Shown here one piece after another: positions 53,039-60,565 of a stretch of DNA of 64,000 nucleotides; position 1 is the first letter of the stretch; every line of letters starts with the position of its first letter. The DNA lies in NCBI GenBank assembly GCA_017306865.1, contig JAFKHH010000014.1, positions 434,001-498,000 of the forward strand, read 5' to 3'. The notes under the pieces are model-generated. The model ran no database searches, was not told the DNA's origin, and was given only the letters and a program-made list of their open reading frames with translations. A program made the translations under genes and the position numbers. The DNA comes from Filimonas sp. (GTDB taxonomy: Bacteria; Bacteroidota; Bacteroidia; Chitinophagales; Chitinophagaceae).

Positions 53039-56000
53039 TTACTCCTCATCATCTCCGTCATCATTATCCGAAGCATTATATCTCAGGCTTGACAACGCCC
53101 CATATCCCCTGTCTTCATAAAAACGTTGCGCACTTTTTCTGCCGGATAAGAGCAGGCGATGCAACTGTTCATCCATCTGATCTTTTAGTTCTGCCCCTTC
53201 TTTCACCTTCTTATCAGTCAGTTTTACCAGGTCATCATTACTATTTACAGCTTTCAGGTTTAACGGTTGCACCCCGCTTATGCCCAGCTTCCAGTCGTCA
53301 TCCTTTTTTAGTTTGTACTGGAAGAAATATACATAGCCTGTTGTGTCTTTGGTTTTTACAATTTGCTTATCCAGCAACGCGATGTCATTAAATTTCTCAT
53401 ACCCCGTTTCGTTTAACAGTAGTGACTTAGCCAGCAATTCTTGCGTTTTATATGCGGCAGGAAACACATCCAGCCGTTTGATCGTTTCCAATCTTTTGTA
53501 CAGGCGTATTCTATACTGGTCTTTCGCTGCAATGGCTGTCCAGATACTATCAGGTACGCTATGGCCGTTTTTCAGCAGCAGTACGGCAGCGCCTGCACGT
53601 ACGGTCATATCATTTGACTTCAGTAAACGGTCAAACACCTTAGGTACAGCCTGGTTCTTATCATAGAACGGCATCAGCAGCTTGGCATATTTACCCATTA
53701 GCGGTGTACCGCTACGGTCATCATCATAATACCTGCGTGGTGATGATGAATAGTAATCGCCATAGCTGTTATTATTATTGTTGCTTTCGTCCTCCCGTCT
53801 TTTCTGCTGTTCCAGCAATTTTTCATCACGGCTTTGTTGCTTCTTCAATTCTATTTTAGCGTCAAAGTATAGTTTGCTATAGTTACTCTCATAATCCTTT
53901 GCCGATAAAATACTGCTATCCACCATTGTTGACAGCAGGCTTAATACCGGCGCTTTGTAATCTTCCAGAGAGCTGAGTTGCAAAATATCAGGGAACATTT
54001 CTTTAGTCAGCTCAAGCGAATCTTCCAGTAAGGAGATCAGTGAACGATACTCATACGTATTATCAAACACCGGCGGCTCTTGTAGCAGCAGGTTTTTCAG
54101 CAATGCATAAGATGACTTTGTTTTTAACCTTGCCAGGCCAAACAATACATTGTTCTGGAAATAACTGGTATCAGCAGTTTTGTTATACACCTCTTCCAAT
54201 GCTTTTACCACCTGGTCAGTACAGCAGCTATCATTGATGTAGCCCAGCTCTTTGATAAATTTATTCTTCAGCTCAAAATAATTTTTATCAGTGTAGCTCA
54301 GGCTATTGATCGCCTTCATCATATTGTTCACGTCCTTCGGCAGAAAATAAATATTTGCAATAGCTGCATCCGCCTTCTTTTTCGTCAATGAATCTTTGCT
54401 ATAGTAATCAGCAAAGAACTGGTCTGTTTTATTTTCAAAAACACTCGGCCCCATTTTCTTCTTATCCGGCTCAAACGTGGCCAGGAAGTTTGCTATAAAC
54501 AAACTATTCGGCCTCACCGTATCAGTCAGTGCAGTAATCTTATAAAGCCTGTTATCTTTTAGCAGGTTGCGCACTATAATCTTTCGCACGGTATTCGTAT
54601 CTACATATTCCAGTTGGTAGCCAGCACAGTTATCCTGCGTAACCGGCACTTTGCTGCGAAGCAATAAACCCTTGTAACTCTTTTCATCCAACGCTGCTTT
54701 CCAGAAAGAAGCAGAATCTTTTTTGTAATAATATTTAGGATATTGCTGCACGCTCACAATAATCCGTTCACCTGTTGTATCATTTCTGAATGAAGCTATT
54801 TTCTCCACAGGCCAGTAATTTACCCGTGTAGATACCTGGTCTAAAAATTCTTCACTGCTTGCACGGGCAGTCATTGCCATCAGGCCGGAATCCAGCGAAG
54901 GCGCTTCTGATGTAGTAACGGAAAAATGCGATAGCGTATCTACGTATTTCTTCTGCGGCCCATATCCGAAATCAGTAAAATGGAATGAATTGAAAAATGC
55001 TTTGTTGATCTTTTCATTCTTTGGCGCCATTGCACCTACTAGGTAGTAATGCGCACCACGCAGAATAGCTCTCGCTTGCAACGAGCCACCGGCTTTCAGG
55101 GAAAACTGCATATCCACTGCATCATATCCATCCTGCTTTACCAGCTTACGGGACAGTTGCTTTTGAATAATATCGGATTTCTTCACACTCTCTTCTATCA
55201 GGCTCAGATCAAATGTATCTTCTTCCAGGAACTGGAAATTATTCAGCGTTTTCTTCCAGATAAAATAAACGGATTTGTTTGCAGAGTCTACCGCTTCATA
55301 CTCCCACTTGTTTATGTTGTCAGAGCTGTAGCGTGCCGCTACATCCGGGTATTGAGGTAACTGCACATTAAAGCCACCACCTGTGGTAGCAAATTGTTGC
55401 CAGCCTTTTTTGCCCGTATTAATCTGTATAGAACCAAAAAATGTTTCTGCCTCCTTACCATCTACATAATTTTCATTGCCGCTCATTTTAAACACCAATA
55501 CTTCAAATGGTGTAATGATGATATTGTAACGCTGCAAGTCTCCGCGGCGAGTCCGGTTTGTAATATCAAATCCCGGAAAGCCATTTTTTACAATAGGCGT
55601 TTTTTTCAGGATCTTACCCGGAATGTTTTCATACAACATGCTATCTATCTTACGCGATACATCCCCACTGGATTGTTGCCATGCAGCCGCATGCGTTTTC
55701 ACACGCGTCAGCATATAGTAAGCACCATTATCCATATCAGCATACTGCCAGCTCCCATTATTATTGCTTACACGTGTATCATTACGCCTGTATAGCGGCC
55801 CCGGTAATTGCATAGATACTACGCCATCGGCTGTATTCACCGGGCTAAACGAAACAGGTACACGCAACTGATCTATTTCGTCTTTCTTTGCTGCATCCCT
55901 GTCCTGCATAATGATCGGGCGTAGCGTATAGCCTTTTTTCCGCAGCATTTCAATCACGCCTCTCGGACCGGGCAAGTGTGCTGCACCCACGCCCACAAAG

Positions 56001-56785
56001 AGTGAGTTATGCTTCAAAATAGTATCAATGGAAGATGCCTGTATTTCGTTACGCTTGTATAAAAACTTCTCCGCGTATGCCTGCGAGTTAAAAGTAAATT
56101 TCTCCAGCGAGTCCAGCATATCCAGATCACCTTTGCGGTAAGCTTCCTGTAATTTCCGCTCAATATCGTACATAGACTCACCGTCAGTATCAGGACGCTT
56201 CTTATTCTTGTCTTTAGCCATATCCTCATACGCCTCAAAGATCAACTGCTGTGTCTGGTAATAATCTTCTACGCCTCCGGGCTTTTTCCCCAGCTTTCTG
56301 CCCGTCTGGTAAATGTATAAGTCCAGGTATGTATTTTCCTCATAGTCTGCCTGCGGCTGAAATGTACGGTAGAGCAAACCATTGATCACAGTCGGCTCTT
56401 CTGTCAATGCAGCCTTCAGGTTATCCTCATATTTTTCTAAACGGAAAGATTTTTCAGTGAGATAATTATCTCCCGGGCTACGGGTATAGTCACTAATGCG
56501 CCGCTGGTCTTCATTCATCTTCATCATATCACGCTGCCAGTAAAACGGGTTCAGCTCCAGCGCCACCATATCTGCATGTTGTATCGCATGATAAAAGGAA
56601 TCGCTCAGGTGAAACACCATTTTGCTGCTTACGTGCATTGTACCGAACAGGTAAGAAGGCTTCGTCAGGCCATTACCCGTAATTTCCCACAAAAGACTTG
56701 GATATTTAGCCGGTGCATTCTTCTGAGACCAGGCGGTTAGCGATATCACAACGCTCAAACATAAAACTAGAAATCTTCTACACAT
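53039..56785 (-). CDS. Giant TraB/GumN family protein with repeated C-terminal modules
   Basis: A 1248-residue exported protein (signal LVLCLSVVISLTAWSQ). Residues about 25-300 form a TraB/GumN domain: LLWEITGNGLTKPSYLFGTM with the GTMH motif, and SLFVGVGAAHLPGPRGVIEM. Three modules of about 150 residues follow (about 310-455, 460-605, 615-775), each with a beta-rich start, a G-(F/Y)-D/Q strand and a final F-x-F/T strand, which seem to be internal repeats. Then come helical, HEAT-like repeats (about 800-1000 and after 1040) interrupted by a low-complexity segment (SNNNNNSYGDYYSSSPRRYY, about 1003-1022). Typical TraB/GumN proteins are about 300 residues. The function is unknown; TraB domains may be metalloprotease-like. 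Confidence 0.85.
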   Translation of the reverse strand: MCRRFLVLCLSVVISLTAWSQKNAPAKYPSLLWEITGNGLTKPSYLFGTMHVSSKMVFHLSDSFYHAIQHADMVALELNPFYWQRDMMKMNEDQRRISDYTRSPGDNYLTEKSFRLEKYEDNLKAALTEEPTVINGLLYRTFQPQADYEENTYLDLYIYQTGRKLGKKPGGVEDYYQTQQLIFEAYEDMAKDKNKKRPDTDGESMYDIERKLQEAYRKGDLDMLDSLEKFTFNSQAYAEKFLYKRNEIQASSIDTILKHNSLFVGVGAAHLPGPRGVIEMLRKKGYTLRPIIMQDRDAAKKDEIDQLRVPVSFSPVNTADGVVSMQLPGPLYRRNDTRVSNNNGSWQYADMDNGAYYMLTRVKTHAAAWQQSSGDVSRKIDSMLYENIPGKILKKTPIVKNGFPGFDITNRTRRGDLQRYNIIITPFEVLVFKMSGNENYVDGKEAETFFGSIQINTGKKGWQQFATTGGGFNVQLPQYPDVAARYSSDNINKWEYEAVDSANKSVYFIWKKTLNNFQFLEEDTFDLSLIEESVKKSDIIQKQLSRKLVKQDGYDAVDMQFSLKAGGSLQARAILRGAHYYLVGAMAPKNEKINKAFFNSFHFTDFGYGPQKKYVDTLSHFSVTTSEAPSLDSGLMAMTARASSEEFLDQVSTRVNYWPVEKIASFRNDTTGERIIVSVQQYPKYYYKKDSASFWKAALDEKSYKGLLLRSKVPVTQDNCAGYQLEYVDTNTVRKIIVRNLLKDNRLYKITALTDTVRPNSLFIANFLATFEPDKKKMGPSVFENKTDQFFADYYSKDSLTKKKADAAIANIYFLPKDVNNMMKAINSLSYTDKNYFELKNKFIKELGYINDSCCTDQVVKALEEVYNKTADTSYFQNNVLFGLARLKTKSSYALLKNLLLQEPPVFDNTYEYRSLISLLEDSLELTKEMFPDILQLSSLEDYKAPVLSLLSTMVDSSILSAKDYESNYSKLYFDAKIELKKQQSRDEKLLEQQKRREDESNNNNNSYGDYYSSSPRRYYDDDRSGTPLMGKYAKLLMPFYDKNQAVPKVFDRLLKSNDMTVRAGAAVLLLKNGHSVPDSIWTAIAAKDQYRIRLYKRLETIKRLDVFPAAYKTQELLAKSLLLNETGYEKFNDIALLDKQIVKTKDTTGYVYFFQYKLKKDDDWKLGISGVQPLNLKAVNSNDDLVKLTDKKVKEGAELKDQMDEQLHRLLLSGRKSAQRFYEDRGYGALSSLRYNASDNDDGDDEE

Positions 56786-56950
56786 AGGTTCGGGTAAATC
56801 GTTTGGATAATAATTGGAAAGGTGATGAAAACATCTTATTTGCCGAAATTTAATACTTAAAAGCCAACCTTTTACGTATTAAGATGTTAATTTCCCTTAT
56901 ATTCCATTAAATAACCGGTGTACTGCACTGGGAAATAAGGGTTAAATACT

Positions 56951-56958
56951 TAACTTTG
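56951..56958 (+). promoter_or_regulatory. queA -7 element
   Basis: TAACTTTG matches TAnnTTTG exactly, 101 bp before the queA start. No clear -33 element is visible. The leader holds a small hairpin TACATG/CATGTA (56976-56993) and CCCCACGGGG, neither large enough for a preQ1 riboswitch. Confidence 0.5.
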
Positions 56959-57058
56959 CCCCCTTTCTAAAAATTACATGCCGTAACATGTATCGCGTTT
57001 CTTCCCCACGGGGAGTTAACAAAATGCGTGTGGCCTATTTAAAATTACAGATAGACAC

Positions 57059-58108
57059 ATGAAATTATCACAATTTAAGTTCGATCTTCCCCTTAACCTT
57101 ATTGCTCAAAATCCTACAAAACGTCGTGAAGACAGCCGCCTGATGGTGGTAGACCGTAAAACCGGCAACATTGAAAACAAGTATTTCCGCGACATCCTCG
57201 ATTATTTTGATGACAAAGATGTTTTCGTTGTAAACAACACCAAAGTATTTCCTGCACGTATGTATGGCCGCAAGGAAAAAACAGGTGCTAAGATTGAAGT
57301 GTTTTTGCTCCGTGAACTGAACAAACCAAACCGCCTGTGGGATGTAATCGTTGATCCCGCAAGAAAGATCCGTGTAGGTAACAAACTATACTTTGGTGAA
57401 AATGATGAGCTGGTAGCAGAAGTAATTGATAACACGACAAGCCGTGGACGTACGATCCGTTTCCTGTGGGACGATGATGATGAAAGCTTCAAAAAAATGC
57501 TGGAATTTTTAGGTGAAACACCTTTGCCTAAATATATCAAACGCAAACCGGACGAAGAGGATAAAGAGCGTTACCAAACGGTATATGCTAAGTTTGAAGG
57601 CGCAGTAGCTGCACCAACAGCCGGCCTGCACTTCAGCCGTGAGTTGATCAAACGTTGCGAGATCAAAGGTATCCGCTTTGCTGAGATCACACTGCACACT
57701 GGCTTAGGCACTTTCCGCCCGATAGAGGTAGAAGACCTGAGCAAACACAAAATGGACGCCGAGTATTTCCGTATAGATGAGGAGGCTTGCAAAATTGTAA
57801 ACAAAGCAAAAGAAACAGGTCATCGCATTTGCTCTATCGGTACTACTACTATGCGTGGTATGGAAAGCAGCTTCACTGCGCAGAAAATGTTGAAACCAAA
57901 TGAAGGCTGGACTAACCACTTCATACATCCTCCATACGAGTTTAGCGTAGCTGATAGCCTGGTAACAAACTTCCACCTGCCTAAAACAAGCCTGCTGATC
58001 ATGACTTGCGCATTTGCCGGTTATGACCTGACAATGGAAGCTTACAAGAAAGCGATCAAAGACAAATACCGCTTCTTCAGCTATGGCGACGCGATGTTGG
58101 TAGTTTAG
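57059..58108 (+). CDS. queA: S-adenosylmethionine:tRNA ribosyltransferase-isomerase
   Basis: A 349-residue enzyme converting preQ1 at tRNA wobble position 34 to epoxyqueuosine using SAM. Motifs: [95 protein letters not shown] and [20 protein letters not shown]. It is complete and of normal length. It stands alone with its own promoter and terminator. Family C words (GTCGTGAAACGTGAATCG) start at the stop codon. Confidence 0.97.
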   Translation: MKLSQFKFDLPLNLIAQNPTKRREDSRLMVVDRKTGNIENKYFRDILDYFDDKDVFVVNNTKVFPARMYGRKEKTGAKIEVFLLRELNKPNRLWDVIVDPARKIRVGNKLYFGENDELVAEVIDNTTSRGRTIRFLWDDDDESFKKMLEFLGETPLPKYIKRKPDEEDKERYQTVYAKFEGAVAAPTAGLHFSRELIKRCEIKGIRFAEITLHTGLGTFRPIEVEDLSKHKMDAEYFRIDEEACKIVNKAKETGHRICSIGTTTMRGMESSFTAQKMLKPNEGWTNHFIHPPYEFSVADSLVTNFHLPKTSLLIMTCAFAGYDLTMEAYKKAIKDKYRFFSYGDAMLVV

Positions 58109-58154
58109 TCGTGAAACGTGAATCGACAATCGTGAATAACGATTAATTATATTC

Positions 58155-58186
58155 AAGCCTGCTTAATTATAAGCGGGCTTTTTTTA
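58155..58186 (+). terminator. queA terminator
   Basis: AAGCCTGCTT (58155-58164) pairs with AAGCGGGCTT (58171-58180), one mismatch-type pair, followed by seven T residues. Confidence 0.85.
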
Positions 58187-58252
58187 TTGTCCTGGTCTCC
58201 GACCAGGATGAGTGAACCGTTTTCACTACTGACTGTTCACCAACTGTAGCAC

Positions 58253-58409
58253 TACTATCATCGTCCCCTGTGTCACTCACTTCATCGTTCCGTACACTAC
58301 TCAACTAAACCTGACAGGTCTTAAAGACCTGTCAGGTTTTTGCATAATACATCGTCTTCAGTGTTTCTGCGTCTCTGTAGCAACAACATTTCAAATGCTA
58401 AATCTCAAA
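58253..58409. repeat. Direct repeat copy 1 (157 bp) with hairpin
   Basis: It is matched by 58476-58632 at a constant offset of 223 bp with about a dozen mismatches. It contains the hairpin at 58307-58341 (AACCTGACAGGTC against GACCTGTCAGGTT, then T residues) and a family D word (GTGTTTCTGCGTCTCTG). Confidence 0.85.
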
Positions 58410-58411
58410 AG

Positions 58412-58475
58412 CCCCGGAGTGTGTCTTCACGCGCCGGTTGGTAGCAGGTTCGTGAGGACACGAACCTGGGCGAAG
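58412..58475. repeat. Dispersed palindromic repeat between the direct repeats
   Basis: TGTGTCTTCACGCGCCGG and AGGTTCGTGAGGACACGAAC are the inverted counterpart of 37566-37631. It sits exactly between the two 157-bp copies. Confidence 0.65.
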
Positions 58476-58632
58476 TACTATCATCCTCCCCTGTGTCACT
58501 CACTTCATCGTTCCGTACACTACCCAACTAAACCTGACAGGTCTTTAAGACCTGTCAGGTTTTTGCGTGATACATCGTCTTCAGTGTTTCTGAACCTCTG
58601 TGGCAACCACATTTCAAATGTCAAATCTCAAA
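58476..58632. repeat. Direct repeat copy 2 (157 bp) with hairpin
   Basis: Second copy of 58253-58409, hairpin at 58530-58564. With copy 1 and the element between them it fills most of the 560-bp gene-free gap 58109-58668. No gene is seen there. Confidence 0.85.
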
Positions 58633-58668
58633 TTTCAAATCCATACCTTTAAACCACAACTATGCTAA

Positions 58669-59580
58669 ATGAAAAAAATATCCTTATTACTAGCACTACT
58701 ACTTATGTCATTAACAGAATACGCACAAGACAGCATTTTTTTATATAAGACTGTTCCTAACGCTAAAGCCAGCAGCATACGCGAGAAGCAGGAAACAGAT
58801 GCGAAGGGGCTAACCCGTGTAAGCGATGTTACCAATCCCTGCGTTTTTGTATTCAGGCCAACAAAAGAAATGAATACCGGCACTGCGGTGATCATCTGCC
58901 CGGGTGGCGGATATGCACGCCTTGCCATTACACATGAAGGCTATGATGTGGCAAAGAAACTTGCCAGTTGGGGCATTACAGCCTTTGTACTGAAGTACCG
59001 TCTGCCTAGTGACAGTATTATGCTGGATAAAACTATAAGCCCTTTACAAGACGCACAACGCGCTATACAACTGGTACGGGAGCATGCAGCAGAATGGGGT
59101 ATAGATATGAACAAGGTGGGCATTATGGGATTCTCTGCAGGCGGCCATCTTGCATCTACAGCAGGTACGCACTTTACAAAAGCAGTCATAGACAATCCTG
59201 CCAATATCAGCCTCCGCCCCGATTTTATGATCCTGGGTTACCCGGTGATCAGTTTTAACGATAGCATTGGGCATACCGGTTCTAAGAACAACCTGGTAGG
59301 TAAGCATGCAGCAAATGATTTGGTAGCGTATTATTCAAATGAGTTACAGGTAACACCACAAACCCCGCCGGCATTTCTTGTACATGCAGGTGATGATAAG
59401 ACGGTGCATGTTGCAAACAGCCTGAACTTCTACGCAGCCTTAGCCAAACATCATGTACTGGCAGAGATGCATGTGTACCCACAGGGAGGCCACGGCTTCG
59501 GCATGAATAACACCACCACAAAAGATCAATGGATAGATAGACTGAAAGTGTGGATGCAGGGAAATGGCTGGATAAAGTAG
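58669..59580 (+). CDS. Secreted alpha/beta hydrolase, acetyl-xylan/BD-FAE esterase type
   Basis: A 303-residue exported esterase. Signal peptide: KISLLLALLLMSLTEYAQ. The oxyanion region AVIICPGGGYARLA (about 66-79), the nucleophile elbow GIMGFSAGGHLAST (Ser near 149), Asp in LVHAGDDKTVHVAN (near 243) and His in PQGGHGFGM (near 279) give a complete triad. The sequence type is that of polysaccharide deacetylating esterases (Axe/BD-FAE) of Bacteroidota. It probably removes acetyl or feruloyl groups from glycans in the periplasm. It is monocistronic, preceded by the tandem hairpin repeats. The stop (TAG) merges into TAGTGAATGGTGAATGG. Confidence 0.88.
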   Translation: MKKISLLLALLLMSLTEYAQDSIFLYKTVPNAKASSIREKQETDAKGLTRVSDVTNPCVFVFRPTKEMNTGTAVIICPGGGYARLAITHEGYDVAKKLASWGITAFVLKYRLPSDSIMLDKTISPLQDAQRAIQLVREHAAEWGIDMNKVGIMGFSAGGHLASTAGTHFTKAVIDNPANISLRPDFMILGYPVISFNDSIGHTGSKNNLVGKHAANDLVAYYSNELQVTPQTPPAFLVHAGDDKTVHVANSLNFYAALAKHHVLAEMHVYPQGGHGFGMNNTTTKDQWIDRLKVWMQGNGWIK

Positions 59581-59636
59581 TGAATGGTGAATGGTCAGTT
59601 GTGAGTTTCGTGAAACGTGAATCGGTAATCGTGAAT
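59581..59636. repeat. Family C repeat, left arm
   Basis: TGAATGGTGAATGGTCAGTT, GTGAGTTTCGTGAAACG and TGAATCGGTAATCGTGAAT directly after the esterase stop. The complementary arm is 59705-59767, so the terminator at 59637-59676 sits inside a larger stem. Confidence 0.75.
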
Positions 59637-59676
59637 AAAAAAGGGCAAGCATAGATTATTTATGCTTGCCCTTTTT
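59637..59676. terminator. Bidirectional terminator (13-bp perfect stem)
   Basis: AAGGGCAAGCATA (59641-59653) pairs with TATGCTTGCCCTT (59661-59673); A and T runs flank it. It lies between the convergent esterase and DUF4249 genes. Confidence 0.85.
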
Positions 59677-59704
59677 ACTTTATGAAAACAGGGATGTTTT
59701 GATA

Positions 59705-59767
59705 ACACAAACACCTTATTCACGATTCACGTTTCACGATCATTCACCACTCACAACTGACCACTCC
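59705..59767. repeat. Family C repeat, right arm
   Basis: ATTCACGATTCACGTTTCAC, GATCATTCACCACTCAC and AACTGACCACTCCC, the reverse complement words of 59581-59636. Confidence 0.75.
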
Positions 59768-60565
59768 CTACTTCACCCTCAGCCCTTTTCTTTGCGTAGT
59801 ATGCGCGCTAAAGTAGCCTAATGCGCCACCTGTAATGTTGGTAACAGGATTGGTTGGTGTAGCAGAGTTACCGGATGTAACCTGCTCCAGGCTTGTCCAG
59901 TACTTATTTACTGAAGCATCTGTGCATTGCATTTCTATATAAGCGGTATCACCTTTTACTACAGCACTGTCTTTATCAGGAGGAAACAGTGGACGGGTAT
60001 TATACTTACCATCGCTGAATTCATCATCCTGTACATAAAGACTTTGATCCATAATACCATTTCTATACACGTTGAAGAAATAATAATTCTTTATGCCAAC
60101 CGGATCAGTAAATGCAGGAACCAGCGCATTTACATCATCTCCAAAGTATGCCAGGCGTGTGACGTACACACTATCCAGCGGTACGCGGTATGGCATAGTA
60201 GATGTGGAGGTAAAGGTCTGCCCACCTACAACCACTTTCAGGTTATATGTAACACCTTGCACGCCCTGTATAGTACTTGTTTTATATGTACCGTCAGCAG
60301 CCTGCTGCAAAATTTCCGAATGACCTGCATTGTCACTAATCGTTACTACAGCGCCGGAAACAGGAGGGAAAGTATTATTTCCTTCAAAGCTCTTGGTCTG
60401 TGTAACCTTTACAATATATGGGCCGGGCAGGTTGGTAATATTTCCTTCTATCACATACTTCTTATCTGCATCTTTCAAATCTACGTTGATCACCTTCGTG
60501 CATGATGCAATAACCCAGGCGCTTGCTATAATGAATAAACTATATCGTAATTTTTTCATGGTCAT
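59768..60565 (-). CDS. DUF4249 surface lipoprotein
   Basis: A 265-residue lipoprotein: hydrophobic signal (YSLFIIASAWVIASC) with lipobox and Cys near residue 22, then TKVINVDLKDADKKYVIEGN and ITNLPGPYIVKVTQTKSFEG, the start of the DUF4249 beta domain, with GVTYNLKVVVGGQTFTSTST and PYRVPLDSV. DUF4249 lipoproteins regularly pair with TonB receptors in Bacteroidota and are assumed to act on the cell surface with them; their ligand is unknown. The start ATG at 60565 overlaps the receptor stop in TAATG, supporting the longer start over 60559. Confidence 0.87.
   Translation of the reverse strand: MTMKKLRYSLFIIASAWVIASCTKVINVDLKDADKKYVIEGNITNLPGPYIVKVTQTKSFEGNNTFPPVSGAVVTISDNAGHSEILQQAADGTYKTSTIQGVQGVTYNLKVVVGGQTFTSTSTMPYRVPLDSVYVTRLAYFGDDVNALVPAFTDPVGIKNYYFFNVYRNGIMDQSLYVQDDEFSDGKYNTRPLFPPDKDSAVVKGDTAYIEMQCTDASVNKYWTSLEQVTSGNSATPTNPVTNITGGALGYFSAHTTQRKGLRVK

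Noticed and set aside
56940-57058. preQ1 riboswitch before queA
   Set aside because: The only hairpins are too small (3-nt and 6-nt loops) and the A-rich pseudoknot tail is missing.
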